Assembly (NCBI RefSeq): GCF_007992495.1
Contig: NZ_BKAJ01000013.1
Span: forward strand, 1-38,800
Length of the DNA stretch: 38,800 bases
Direction: 5' to 3'
Source: Reyranella soli
GTDB taxonomy: Bacteria > Pseudomonadota > Alphaproteobacteria > Reyranellales > Reyranellaceae
The position numbers and the translations under genes are program-made. Shown one piece after another: positions 15,729-24,371 of this stretch; position 1 is the first letter of the stretch, and each line of letters starts with the position of its first letter. Below the pieces are notes generated by a model. That model ran no database searches, was not told where the DNA came from, and was given only the letters and a program-made list of their open reading frames with translations.

Positions 15729-18389
15729 TTACAATGACGCCGTGGGCTTCACGACGCGGATGTCGGGCTCTCCGGCACGCCCGCTCTCGCGTTTGAAGCC
15801 CAGGCGCTTGGTGAGCTCGAGCATCTTGTGGTTCTCGCGCAGCACGTGGCCCACCACGCGTTTGACGCCGCGCGCCTTGGCGTAATGCATCACGTGGTTC
15901 AGCAGCAACGTGCCGTAGCCGTGGCCCTGCCGGTCGGAGGCCACGACCAGGGCGAACTCGGCCTGCTCGAATCCCGGGTCAGCGGCCAGCCGGCCGACGC
16001 CTAAAAGGTCCTTTCCGTCGAGCAGCAGGAAAGCCATCTCGCGGTCGTAGTCGATCTGAGTGAGTCGTGCCGCCAACTCGTGCGACATCTCGCGGATCGG
16101 CCCGAAGAAGCGCATGCGGATGTCCTCGGGCGTCAGCCGGCGCGAGAAGGCCTGGATCAGCGGCTCGTCGTCGGGCCGGATTGGACGGACGAAAAGCTTC
16201 TTGCCGTCGCGGTCCACAACCCCGGTCTCGAGCTCGACCGGATAGGGCTTTATGGCGAAGCGCGCCGCCCGCTCCTGCGCCGCCGGAGGCCGCACGACGA
16301 TGCGTGCATCGAGCGCGATCACGCCCTGCTCGTCGGCCAGCAGCGGATTGATGTCGAGCTCGGCGATCTCGTCGACGTCGGCGATGAGCTCGGAGAGGCG
16401 GATCATGACGTCGCACACCGCGCCACGATTGGCCGGCGGCCGGTCGCGGTAGCCGCGCAGCAGGCGGTCGACGCGGGTGCGGCTCAGCGCATCCTCGGCC
16501 AGCACCGGGTCGAGCGGCGGCAGCGCCAGCGCTCGATCGTCGACCACCTCGGCCGCGACGCCGCCGTGTCCCACCATCAGGATCGGCCCGAACACCGGAT
16601 CCTCGGCTGCGCCCAGGATCAACTCGATGGCACGCGGCCGCTTGATCATAGGCTGCACGACGAACCCGTCGATCCTGGCCTTGTTGGCCAGCACCAGCGC
16701 CTTGCCGATCATGTCACGCACCGCGTCGAGCACGGCCTGCTCCGAGGCGAGGTCGAGCGCCACGCCGCCGACATCGCTCTTGTGCGTGATGTCGCGTGAC
16801 AGGATTTTTACCGCCACGGGGAAACTGATGCGCACGGCCGCTGCCGCGGCCTCGGCGCCATCGAGCACGACCTCGGTCGGCACGGCGGGAATGCCGTAGG
16901 CCGCCAGCACGCGCTTGGACTCGGGCTCGGTAAGGATGCCGCGCTGTTGCTTCAGCGCACCTGCCACGATCGCCCGCACCAGGGCGGTGTCGGAGCGCCT
17001 CTGCGGCACCGAGGGCGGCGTGCGCTGCAGGGCGCGCTGGCCGCGGCGGTACTGCACGATGTGCATGAAGCCGCGCACCGCACGCAGCGGCGTGTCATAG
17101 GCCGGGATGCCGGCCTCGTGCAGCACGTTGCGGCCGGCCTGTGCCGTGGGCCCGCCAATCCAGCAGCCGATCACCGGCACGACCTTGGCGCCGGCTGCCC
17201 CTGCCACGGCACGCGCCGCGTCGACCGACGAGGTGAGCGCGGTCGGCACATTCATCGCCAGCACCGCACCGACACCGCGATCGTCGGCCAGGGCATCCAG
17301 TGCGGCGGCATAGCGCGCGCCATCGGCGTCGCCCACGATGTCGACCGGATTGCCGTGCGACCAAGCGCGCGGCAGCGCCTTGTCGAGCACGCCCAGCGTG
17401 CGCGGCAGCAGCGAGGCGAGCTCACCGCCCTCGTCCATCAGCAGGTCGGTGGCGATGATGCCGGTGCCGCCACCGTTGGTCAGAATGGCCAATCGCTCAT
17501 TGCGCGGCGCGCCGCCATGGCCCAGCGTTTCGGCGGCATCGAACAACTCGCCCAGCCCATGCACGCGCACCAACCCGGCGCGCGCGAAGGCCGCGTCATA
17601 GACCGCGGCCGAGCCCGCCATGGCGCCGGTATGCGAGGCGGCAGCCTTGGCCGCCGCGGCATGGCGGCCGGCCTTGAGCACGATCACCGGCTTGATGCGG
17701 GCGACGCTGCGCGCGGCCGACATGAACTTGCGCGCCTGGGTGATGCCTTCGACGTACATCAGCACGGCGCGCGTGTCGTAATCGCGCGCCAGCATGTCCA
17801 AGACGTCGCCGAAATCGACGTCGCTCATGTCGCCCATGGAGATCAGGTGCGAGAAGCCGATGTTCTGCGCGGTGCCCCAATCGACGAGCCCGGCCAGGAC
17901 GGCACCCGACTGCGCCACGGCGGCGATGCGGCCGGCCTTGAGCTGGCTCGGGCCGAAGCTGGCATTGAGGCCGACGCGGGGGGCGGCGTAGCCGATGCAG
18001 TTCGGCCCGACGATTCTCAAGAGATACGGCCGCGCCGCGCGCAGGATGCGCTTGCGCCAGCGCGCATTGTCCTCGCCGGATCCGGCGGTGATGACCACGG
18101 CGACGCGCGTGCCGCACTCGCCCAGCTCCAGGATCAGCCGGGGCACGGTTTCCGGCGGCGTCATGATGACGGCGAGGTCGGCCGGCTGCTTCAGCTCGGC
18201 CAGGCTCTTCAGCACAGGACGGCCGGCAATCTCGCCGCCCTTGATGTTCACCAGATGGAGGTCGCCCTGGAAGCCGCCGGCCAGCAGGTTGCGGGTCACG
18301 GCTTCGCCGACCGATCCGGGACGCGCGCTGGCGCCGATCGCAACGACCGAACGCGGCGTCATCATCTTGTCGAGGTTGCGGGTAGACAT
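15729..18389 (-). CDS. Acyl-CoA synthetase (NDP-forming) fused to GNAT acetyltransferase
   Basis: An 886-residue fusion of the bifunctional acetate-CoA ligase family/GNAT type. The order is: CoA-binding Rossmann domain (about 5-135), succinyl-CoA-synthetase-like ligase with the phosphohistidine motif SHTGAM (H253), ATP-grasp domain (about 475-700, DITHKSDVGGVALDL), and a C-terminal GNAT domain (about 725-880, DRQGHGYGTLLLNHV and the C-terminal NHKMLELTKRLGFKRE). Related proteins such as Pat of Salmonella acetylate lysines of acetyl-CoA synthetase; in Pat the ligase part is catalytically dead. Here the conserved His is retained, so ligase activity is possible. The gene is monocistronic, divergent from a small membrane protein across two strong hairpins. 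Confidence 0.92.
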   Translation of the reverse strand: MSTRNLDKMMTPRSVVAIGASARPGSVGEAVTRNLLAGGFQGDLHLVNIKGGEIAGRPVLKSLAELKQPADLAVIMTPPETVPRLILELGECGTRVAVVITAGSGEDNARWRKRILRAARPYLLRIVGPNCIGYAAPRVGLNASFGPSQLKAGRIAAVAQSGAVLAGLVDWGTAQNIGFSHLISMGDMSDVDFGDVLDMLARDYDTRAVLMYVEGITQARKFMSAARSVARIKPVIVLKAGRHAAAAKAAASHTGAMAGSAAVYDAAFARAGLVRVHGLGELFDAAETLGHGGAPRNERLAILTNGGGTGIIATDLLMDEGGELASLLPRTLGVLDKALPRAWSHGNPVDIVGDADGARYAAALDALADDRGVGAVLAMNVPTALTSSVDAARAVAGAAGAKVVPVIGCWIGGPTAQAGRNVLHEAGIPAYDTPLRAVRGFMHIVQYRRGQRALQRTPPSVPQRRSDTALVRAIVAGALKQQRGILTEPESKRVLAAYGIPAVPTEVVLDGAEAAAAAVRISFPVAVKILSRDITHKSDVGGVALDLASEQAVLDAVRDMIGKALVLANKARIDGFVVQPMIKRPRAIELILGAAEDPVFGPILMVGHGGVAAEVVDDRALALPPLDPVLAEDALSRTRVDRLLRGYRDRPPANRGAVCDVMIRLSELIADVDEIAELDINPLLADEQGVIALDARIVVRPPAAQERAARFAIKPYPVELETGVVDRDGKKLFVRPIRPDDEPLIQAFSRRLTPEDIRMRFFGPIREMSHELAARLTQIDYDREMAFLLLDGKDLLGVGRLAADPGFEQAEFALVVASDRQGHGYGTLLLNHVMHYAKARGVKRVVGHVLRENHKMLELTKRLGFKRESGRAGEPDIRVVKPTASL

Positions 18390-18418
18390 CGTTCAGTCCC
18401 GTCGCCGACAATCGTAAA

Positions 18419-18458
18419 GCACATTCCGTCCGGCTGTAATCAGCCGGACGGAATGTGC
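18419..18458. repeat. Perfect inverted repeat, 18-bp stem, TAAT loop
   Basis: Arms 18419-18436 and 18441-18458 are fully complementary around TAAT. The stem begins GCACATTCCGTCCGG. It lies 30 bp upstream of the divergent synthetase/GNAT start and next to another perfect hairpin. No T-tract follows, so a plain terminator is unlikely. Confidence 0.85.
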
Positions 18459-18487
18459 CTGTGTGATCAACGTATTCCCGTGCGCGC

Positions 18488-18529
18488 GTTTCTGTCGTTG
18501 GAGCCGCTCGCGGCTCCAACGACAGAAAC
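18488..18529. repeat. Perfect inverted repeat, 19-bp stem, CTCG loop
   Basis: Arms 18488-18506 and 18511-18529 are fully complementary; the stem begins GTTTCTGTCGTTGGAG. It ends 16 bp before the ATG of the membrane protein, in the space where its promoter and ribosome site should be. The sequence is unrelated to the other repeat families in the window. Confidence 0.85.
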
Positions 18530-18545
18530 CGCCCTAGGCACAGCC

Positions 18546-19097
18546 ATGGCAGCGAATCGCGACACGGACAAGGTCGAGACCGTCGCAGTAGAATTGCGTC
18601 TCGATCGCATACCGCGACTGTACAATTCACTCGACCCCTCACCTTTCCAGGAGAAGGAGCTGGAGGCCGCAGCCGACGACTACATCGTGGGCTCAGCCGA
18701 GGACGCCGGCGGCCGACCCATACGGCTCGTCATCATGCTGCCCGACCAGGAGCTGGCGCGCCCCGAGGCCAAGCATGTGCCCGCCTCCATCCGCCACCAC
18801 TTCGAGCTGCGGCGCGACAGCGAACGGCGGTTGCTGCGCGGCATGTGGCGGCGCGGCCGCATGGCGCTACTGATCGGCGTCACCTTTCTTGCCATCTGCC
18901 TATTCGCCCGTAGCCTACTCCTCGCCTCGTCCTCGACGGCAGCGCACATCGTCGCCGAAGGATTGCTGATCGTGGGTTGGGTCGCCATGTGGGGACCGCT
19001 CGATATCTTTCTGTACGGCTGGTGGCCGATCTACGGTCGCTGCAAGCTGTTCGACCGCTTGGCCCGGCTCGAGGTCGAGATGCGCCCTCTCAAATGA
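18546..19097 (+). CDS. Small membrane protein of unknown function
   Basis: A 183-residue protein I cannot assign to a family. The N-terminal about 110 residues are hydrophilic (VETVAVELRLDRIPRLYNSL, then an acidic stretch and a basic run RRDSERRLLRGMWRRGRM). Two membrane segments follow (about 110-130, MALLIGVTFLAICLFARSLL, and about 140-160), with an aromatic tail (FLYGWWPIYGRC). Both ends are probably cytoplasmic. An open frame extends far upstream, but that part is antisense to the synthetase gene; the ATG at 18546 is the first start after it. No Shine-Dalgarno is visible. It overlaps the convergent EamA gene by 8 bp. Confidence 0.75.
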   Translation: MAANRDTDKVETVAVELRLDRIPRLYNSLDPSPFQEKELEAAADDYIVGSAEDAGGRPIRLVIMLPDQELARPEAKHVPASIRHHFELRRDSERRLLRGMWRRGRMALLIGVTFLAICLFARSLLLASSSTAAHIVAEGLLIVGWVAMWGPLDIFLYGWWPIYGRCKLFDRLARLEVEMRPLK

Positions 19098-19974
19098 GCT
19101 GCGGACCGTTCATCAAGGTCAGGCCGATAACGATCACGGCCGCGGCTGCCACGCGCCGTGCGCCGAAGGGCTCGCCCAGCAGCAGCGTGCCCATCAGGGC
19201 GCCGAACAGCACCGAGGTCTCGCGCAGGGCCGCGACATGCGCCATCGGCCCCAGCACCAAGGCGTAGATCGCGATGCCATAGCCCGTGTTGGCGATCAGG
19301 CCGCCGATCACGCCGCGCCACCATTTCTTCTTCAGATGGGCCCATACCGTGCGCGGCCGCAGCGCCACTGCCAGGACCAGCAGCCACGGCCCTTCGACGA
19401 CGCAGAGCCAGGCGATGTAGGACAGGCGGTGCTCGAAGGTCGGGCCGGCCGCGCGGACGCCCAGCCCGTCGGCGATGATGTAGCCCGCGATCGTGATGCC
19501 GGTCAGCACGGCGAACAGCGTGGCGAGCCCGTGCCGGCCTCCCGGCCGCGCCACGACCGACTTCAGCGGCATGGCGAGCGCGATCAGGCCGCAGCTCAGC
19601 AGCGCGACGCCAACGATGTCCTGCGACCGCAGGTGCTCGCCGATGAAGCGGCCCGACACCAACGCCACCAGGAGCGGGCCCAGCCCGCGGGCGATCGGAT
19701 AGGTGTGGCTGAGGTCGCCGTAGGAATAGGCTTTCAGCAGGAAGACGTAATAGAGGACGTGGATCGCGACCGACGAGGCGAGATACTTCCAGGCGCCCGG
19801 CTCGATCGCCGGCAGGAAAGGCACCGCGACCAAACCCATCACGGTGCCCGTGGTCATGATCACGCCGAAGGTCGTCAGCCGATCCGACGTGTCGGACTTC
19901 AGGATCGCGTTCCATGACGCGTGCATCAGGCCGGCCAGCAGCAGCAGCCCGATGATGAGGGGTTCGACGACCAA
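19090..19974 (-). CDS. EamA-family (DMT superfamily) transporter
   Basis: A 294-residue, highly hydrophobic inner-membrane protein with about ten predicted membrane helices in two EamA repeats. Family features include MHASWNAILK in helix 1, the conserved YTFLLKAYSYGDLSHTYPIARGLGP-type region (here YVFLLKAYSYGDLSHTY) at the end of the first repeat, and ALRETSVLFGALMGTLLLGE at the end of the second. Such proteins export or import small metabolites such as amino acids. The reading frame begins at TTG 19974, with a purine-rich AACGAAGAAACG in front; no ATG or GTG is nearby. It lies 57 bp downstream of the HWE kinase gene on the same strand. Confidence 0.9.
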   Translation of the reverse strand: MVVEPLIIGLLLLAGLMHASWNAILKSDTSDRLTTFGVIMTTGTVMGLVAVPFLPAIEPGAWKYLASSVAIHVLYYVFLLKAYSYGDLSHTYPIARGLGPLLVALVSGRFIGEHLRSQDIVGVALLSCGLIALAMPLKSVVARPGGRHGLATLFAVLTGITIAGYIIADGLGVRAAGPTFEHRLSYIAWLCVVEGPWLLVLAVALRPRTVWAHLKKKWWRGVIGGLIANTGYGIAIYALVLGPMAHVAALRETSVLFGALMGTLLLGEPFGARRVAAAAVIVIGLTLMNGPQLI

Positions 19975-20031
19975 GTTCGTTTCTTCGTTGTCTTCGGACC
20001 GTCACATTACCGTAACGGCGTGGGGATGCGG

Positions 20032-21171
20032 CTACGAGGTTTTTGAGGCCTCGTGCAAGCGGCCAAGTCGGCCGCTCATCGGCGCATCGATGCGGAAGCG
20101 CAGGCCTTCGGGCGCATGGACCAGCCGCGACCGGCCCTCGACGTCGGCGAAGGCGCGCTTCATCAGGAGCGTGCCGAAGCCGCTGCGCAGGGGCGGCGCG
20201 ACGCGCGGGCCGCCCATCTCCTCCCACTTGAACTTGAAGCGCCGCTCGCCGTTCTCGCCGCGGTAGGACTTCCACGAGACGCGCGCGCGCCCTTCGTTGC
20301 TCGAGAGCGCGCCGTACTTGGCGGCGTTGGTGGCGAGCTCGTGCAGCACCAGGCTGAACGGCACGACGGCCGACGGCGCCACCTTGAAGGGCTGGCCCGT
20401 GATCTCGACCGATTCGTCGCCCCCGAAGGGCGCGACGATGCGGCGCGTCAGCTCGGCGAGATCGGCCGATTCGTCACGCGTCAGCAGGTCGTGAGCATTG
20501 GCCAGCGCGAGGACGCGGCCTTCGAAGGCTTTCAGGAAATCCGTGGTCGTGACGCCGCCATGCGAGGTCTGCGAGGCGATCGACAGCACCGCAGCGAACA
20601 GGTTCTTCAGCCGATGCTGCATCTCGTCGACGATCAGCCTCTGGCGCTCCGCCGCCCGGTGCCGCTCCAGCGCGAAGCCCGACAGCCTGGCGCCAATTGC
20701 CTCGATCTCCTCGGGCCGCGGGTCGGGGGCAGCGTCCTTGAAGGCGATGAAGAAGCTGCCGAGCGCGCGCCCGTCGGCCGAGCACACCGGTCGCGAGCGG
20801 ATGGCGCGAACGCCGTGGTCGGTGTTGAGCTTGCGCCACAGCGGATCGAAGCGTTGGTCGTTCTCGACCTCGTTGCTGGAGACTGGCGCGCCGCCGAAGA
20901 CCGCGGCGGCGCAGGTGCCGGCGTGCGGCGGGCCGACTTCGACGCCGGGAATGCCCGCGGCAAAGGTCGGGGCCCCCGGCATCACGCAATGCTCGAAGGT
21001 CATGCCGCCGCGATCGAGCACGGTGACGCCCGCCATGCTGCCGGGCACGAATGTCTCGGCCAGGCGACAGATCTTCGCCAGGACATCGTCCCGCGGCGCG
21101 TCGCGCGCGATCATTTCGAGGACGGACACTTGCTGCTCGAGCAGCCTGGCCGCCTGCGTCGTATCTGGCAC
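20032..21171 (-). CDS. HWE-family sensor histidine kinase with GAF domain
   Basis: About 379 residues. An N-terminal GAF domain (about 10-160) contains ICRLAETFVPGSMAGVTVLD and IRSRPVCSADGRALGSFFIAF. An HWE kinase core follows, with phospho-acceptor H186 in DEMQHRLKNLFA, N-box HELATNAAKYGAL and the name-giving WEE motif (KWEEMGG). It lacks membrane segments, so it is a cytoplasmic sensor of a small ligand, light or redox state. The frame extends to GTG 21222, but GTG 21171 is preferred: AGGGGAG lies 4 nt before it and the family normally starts near there. No response regulator is adjacent, so its partner must be elsewhere. Confidence 0.9.
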   Translation of the reverse strand: MPDTTQAARLLEQQVSVLEMIARDAPRDDVLAKICRLAETFVPGSMAGVTVLDRGGMTFEHCVMPGAPTFAAGIPGVEVGPPHAGTCAAAVFGGAPVSSNEVENDQRFDPLWRKLNTDHGVRAIRSRPVCSADGRALGSFFIAFKDAAPDPRPEEIEAIGARLSGFALERHRAAERQRLIVDEMQHRLKNLFAAVLSIASQTSHGGVTTTDFLKAFEGRVLALANAHDLLTRDESADLAELTRRIVAPFGGDESVEITGQPFKVAPSAVVPFSLVLHELATNAAKYGALSSNEGRARVSWKSYRGENGERRFKFKWEEMGGPRVAPPLRSGFGTLLMKRAFADVEGRSRLVHAPEGLRFRIDAPMSGRLGRLHEASKTS

Positions 21172-21310
21172 GGAACTCCCCTGTAGTGCCTGCAGCGTAG
21201 CGTCTTGACCGCCGTGTTGCACGAAGCTCTATCGACACTGGCGATGAAGAATGGGAGTCGCAGCCCTGGCACTCGACCTTTATAGTTGCTCCCAGTAATG
21301 GAGTGCCGCC

Positions 21311-21913
21311 GTGCTTCTGTTGATCGATAATTACGACAGCTTCACCTACAACCTCGTCCATTTCCTGGGCGATCTGGGCGCGCGCTGCGTCGTGCACCGC
21401 AACGACCAGATTACCGTCGACGAGGCGATGGCTCTGAAACCCGCAGGCATCGTGCTGTCACCCGGCCCCTGCACGCCCAACGAGGCGGGCATCTGCATGG
21501 ACCTGATCAAAGCGGCGGCGAAGGCGCAGATGCCCCTGCTCGGTGTCTGCCTCGGCCATCAGGCGATCGGCCAGGTGTTCGGCGGCAAGGTAGTGCGGGC
21601 GCCCGTGCCCATGCACGGCAAACTGTCGGGCATCGAGCATACGAACCAGAGCGTGTTCGAGGACGTGCCCTCGCCCTTCCAGGCGACGCGCTACCACTCG
21701 CTGGTCGTCGACCGTGTGGGCTTCCCGAAGGACCTCGAAGTCACCGCCGAGACCGGCGAGATCATCATGGGCCTGCGCCACAAGTCGCTGCCCATCCACG
21801 GCGTGCAGTTCCATCCCGAGAGCATCGCCTCGGAGCACGGCCACAAGATCCTGGAGAACTTCCTCAAGATCGCAGGCGAGCATCCCGGCCAGCAGAACAA
21901 GAAGGCGGCTTAG
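21311..21913 (+). CDS. trpG: Anthranilate/aminodeoxychorismate synthase glutamine amidotransferase
   Basis: A 200-residue class I glutamine amidotransferase that supplies ammonia to chorismate for anthranilate (TrpG) or aminodeoxychorismate (PabA). The triad is intact: C80 in [11 protein letters not shown]168 and E170 in GVQFHPESI. The oxyanion loop [11 protein letters not shown] and N-terminal [13 protein letters not shown] are typical. The start is GTG 21311 with GGAG 9 nt upstream. Neither trpE before it nor trpD after it is present: the next gene encodes a TctC protein behind a stable hairpin. TrpG and PabA cannot be separated on sequence, since one protein often serves both pathways. Confidence 0.92.
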   Translation: MLLLIDNYDSFTYNLVHFLGDLGARCVVHRNDQITVDEAMALKPAGIVLSPGPCTPNEAGICMDLIKAAAKAQMPLLGVCLGHQAIGQVFGGKVVRAPVPMHGKLSGIEHTNQSVFEDVPSPFQATRYHSLVVDRVGFPKDLEVTAETGEIIMGLRHKSLPIHGVQFHPESIASEHGHKILENFLKIAGEHPGQQNKKAA

Positions 21914-21927
21914 CTACACGACCTGTT

Positions 21928-21994
21928 GTCATCCCGAGCGAAGCGAGGGACCTTTGAGGCAACAGGAAAGGTCCCTCGCTACGCTCGGGATGAC
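21928..21994. repeat. Intergenic palindromic repeat (GTCATCCCGA family), copy 3
   Basis: Arms 21928-21955 and 21967-21994 are complementary over 28 bp with one mismatch; loop of 11 nt. The element starts 14 bp after the trpG stop and ends 4 bp before the TctC ATG at 21999. An alternative in-frame ATG (21990) lies inside the right arm. The hairpin could end trpG transcription or fold over the TctC ribosome site (GGATG at the arm end). Confidence 0.85.
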
Positions 21995-21998
21995 ACAC

Positions 21999-22964
21999 AT
22001 GCTTCATCGACGTCTTTTTCTCGCTCTCGGCATTACGGCTGCTGTCTCACCAGGCGCCTTCGCCCAGACCTGGCCCGCCAAGCCGATCAAGATCGTCGTG
22101 CCCTTCCCGCCCGGCCAGTCGACCGACATCCTGGCCCGCGTCATGGCCGACCAGCTCACCAAGGCGCTGGGCCAGCAGGTGGTGGTCGAGAACCGGCCGG
22201 GTGCCGGCGGCAGCATCGGCGCCGACGTCGTCGCCAAGGCGGCACCCGATGGTTACACGCTTTTGATGGTGACGATCTCGACGCACGGCATCGCGCCCGC
22301 GATCTATCCCAAGCTGCCTTACGACACGCAGAAAGACTTTGCGCCGATCGCCAATGTTGGCCTGACGCCGCAGGTGCTGATGGCGAGCCTCAAGAGCGGC
22401 ATCACGTCGGTGCCGGAACTGGTGGCCAAGGCGAAGGCCGGCGCTGACCTGAACTACGGCTCATCGGGCAACGGCTCGGCGAGCCATCTCGCCGTCGAGA
22501 TGCTGAAGAGCGCCGCCGGCATCAAGCTCACGCACGTGCCGTTCAAGGGCAATGCCGATGCGTTGATGGCGCTGCAGGCAGGCGACATCCAGCTGATGTC
22601 GGACGCCGTGCCTGGCGCCGTCGGGCCGATCAATGCTGCCAAGGTGAAGGCGATCGGCATCGCCGACCAGCGCCGCTCGCCCTTCCTGCCCGACGTGCCG
22701 ACCATCGCCGAGCAGGGCATCCAGGGCGTCATTGCCGTCGGCTGGATCGGACTGTCGGCGCCGGCACGCACGCCCGAGCCGATCCTCGACAAGATCAGCG
22801 CCGAGGTCATGCGAATCCTCAAGGACCCCGAGGTGCTGGACAAGCTCAAGAGCCTCTCCTTCGTCCCGGCCAAGGAATCGCGCCAGGAGTTCGAGGCCTA
22901 CATCGCGCTCGAGAACGTCAAGTGGAAGAAGATCGTCCAGGACGCCGGCGTGAAGATCGAGTGA
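21999..22964 (+). CDS. TctC/Bug-family periplasmic substrate-binding protein 3
   Basis: A 321-residue binding protein with a twin-arginine-like signal (HRRLFLALGITAAVSPGAFA, cleavage near AFA-QT). It carries the family blocks PAKPIKIVVPFPPGQSTD, LGQQVVVENRPGAGGSIG, APDGYTLL and HVPFKGNADAL. It is more canonical than, and distinct from, the pair at 8474-10427. The frame upstream belongs to a shadow of trpG; the signal peptide fixes the start at ATG 21999 or three codons earlier at 21990. Both are in or at the edge of the palindromic repeat. No TctA/TctB genes are nearby, so it is an orphan receptor of unknown ligand. Confidence 0.92.
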   Translation: MLHRRLFLALGITAAVSPGAFAQTWPAKPIKIVVPFPPGQSTDILARVMADQLTKALGQQVVVENRPGAGGSIGADVVAKAAPDGYTLLMVTISTHGIAPAIYPKLPYDTQKDFAPIANVGLTPQVLMASLKSGITSVPELVAKAKAGADLNYGSSGNGSASHLAVEMLKSAAGIKLTHVPFKGNADALMALQAGDIQLMSDAVPGAVGPINAAKVKAIGIADQRRSPFLPDVPTIAEQGIQGVIAVGWIGLSAPARTPEPILDKISAEVMRILKDPEVLDKLKSLSFVPAKESRQEFEAYIALENVKWKKIVQDAGVKIE

Positions 22965-22970
22965 ATCTTA

Positions 22971-23065
22971 CCGGACCGCGGGCCTCCAGGCCCGCTCATA
23001 ACTCATGAGCGCGCAGGATGCGCGCGGTCCGGAAGAGCATAAGCGGACCTGGAGGTCCGCGCTCC
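22971..23065. repeat. Palindromic mosaic repeat, copy C: three hairpins
   Basis: An outer 10-bp inverted repeat (CCGGACCGCG at 22971, complement at 23023-23032) encloses two different self-complementary hairpins: 22978-22995 (GCGGGCCT/AGGCCCGC) and 23009-23025 (GCGCGCA/TGCGCGC). A third hairpin follows at 23043-23060 (GCGGACCT/AGGTCCGC), then GCTCC. It lies between the convergent TctC and monooxygenase genes and touches the monooxygenase stop codon. Confidence 0.85.
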
Positions 23066-23066
23066 A

Positions 23067-24371
23067 TCAAAACTCCAGCAGATTGTCCCGCAGGTGCTTG
23101 TGGGCGTACGCCTTGCGGGTCACGCCGCGGCGCTGCAGCTCGGGCACCAGGCCGTCGCACACCTCGATGATGTATCGCCGATCGAAGTAGCTGTTGAAGA
23201 TCAGGAAGCCGTCGCCGCCCACCTCCTGCATGATCTCCGCCATCAGGCCGCCGACGTAGTCGGGCGTGCCGGTGAAGTCGATGCCTCCCTTGCGGGAATA
23301 GCTCTGCAGGATCGAGCGCGGCGTCTTGCCGATCCACTTGGCAAGCGACGACTGATGCCCGTTGGTCGTGAGGTGCGCGGGCAGCGGCTCGTCGAGGTCG
23401 AACTTGGAGAAGTCGATGCCGGTCAGCCGCGACATGCCTGAGAGATGCAGGTCGAGATGCTTCTCAGCCTCGGCCGCCTCCATCCGCCCGCGGTCGCGCG
23501 CGGCCTCCATGCTGACGTCGATGATCGGATGGGCGAGGAACAGCACCTTTATGTCGTCGGGATTGCGGCCGTACTCGGCGGCCTGCTGGCGTACCTTGTC
23601 GCGATAGGCCTTCATGCTTTCGATGCTGCCGCCGCCCTCGGTGATGATGGTGTCGGCCCAGCGCGAGGCGAATTGCTGGCCGCGCGGCGAGCCGCCGGCC
23701 TGGCAGATCGGCACCCTTCCCTGCGGCGAGCGCGGGGCGTTGATCGGTCCGCGGCACTTGAAGTACTTGCCCTCGTGGTTGATGGCACGGACCTTGGAGC
23801 CGTCGGCAAACATCGGCTTCTCGCGGTCGAGCACCACCGCGTCGGGTTCCCACGCCTCCCATAGCCTCGTCACCACATCGGCGAACTCGTCGGCCACGTC
23901 GTAGCGCTCATCATGCGGGCGGTGCTTCTCGTGGCCGTAGTTTTGGGCGGCGCCGTCGTTGCTGCCGGTCACGCAGTTCCAGCCGATGCGCCCTTCGGTC
24001 GTATGGTCGAGCGAATTGACCAGCCGCGCCAGCAGGTACGGCGGATACTCCGACACCGAAAGCGTCGGCACGAGGCCGACAGTCTTGGTCGCCATGGCGA
24101 GATACGGCACCAGCACAGCCGGATCGAGCTTGGGGGCGCTCGCCGCGTACTGGAGGTAGGAATTGTGCGAGCCCTGGTAGGTGTAGGGCACGTTCGAGGA
24201 ATCCTCGATGATCATGTAGTCGAAGCAGGCGCGGTCCATGCCCTTCGCCAGATCGACGAAAATGTCCGGCATCATCCAGCGATGGACGTCGCTGCCGGGA
24301 AACTCGCTGCGCCAGCTCTTGGGGCCATAGCCCTGGGACAGGAACCACGCCAGATGGAACGGCTTCTTCAT
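23067..24371 (-). CDS. Flavin-dependent monooxygenase, NtaA/SnaA/DszA family, copy 1
   Basis: A 434-residue bacterial-luciferase-fold oxygenase of the two-component FMNH2-dependent class (nitrilotriacetate/pristinamycin/dibenzothiophene-sulfone monooxygenases). Recognised blocks are AWFLSQGYGPKSWR, SVSEYPPYLLARLVNSLDH, GRIGWNCVTGSNDGAAQNYG and PICQAGGSPRGQQFASRWAD. It would oxidise an organic substrate with reduced flavin supplied by a separate reductase; none is in the window. It is last in an operon that starts with two DUF1028 genes, and its ATG overlaps the GntR stop by 4 bases. By eye about four of five residues match the second copy at 32250-33551. The two differ most between residues 263 and 330. 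Confidence 0.93.
   Translation of the reverse strand: MKKPFHLAWFLSQGYGPKSWRSEFPGSDVHRWMMPDIFVDLAKGMDRACFDYMIIEDSSNVPYTYQGSHNSYLQYAASAPKLDPAVLVPYLAMATKTVGLVPTLSVSEYPPYLLARLVNSLDHTTEGRIGWNCVTGSNDGAAQNYGHEKHRPHDERYDVADEFADVVTRLWEAWEPDAVVLDREKPMFADGSKVRAINHEGKYFKCRGPINAPRSPQGRVPICQAGGSPRGQQFASRWADTIITEGGGSIESMKAYRDKVRQQAAEYGRNPDDIKVLFLAHPIIDVSMEAARDRGRMEAAEAEKHLDLHLSGMSRLTGIDFSKFDLDEPLPAHLTTNGHQSSLAKWIGKTPRSILQSYSRKGGIDFTGTPDYVGGLMAEIMQEVGGDGFLIFNSYFDRRYIIEVCDGLVPELQRRGVTRKAYAHKHLRDNLLEF

Noticed and set aside
15729..18389. Calling the synthetase/GNAT fusion a protein lysine acetyltransferase (Pat)
   Set aside because: The SHTGAM histidine suggests the ligase half may be active, and Pat activity cannot be read from sequence alone.
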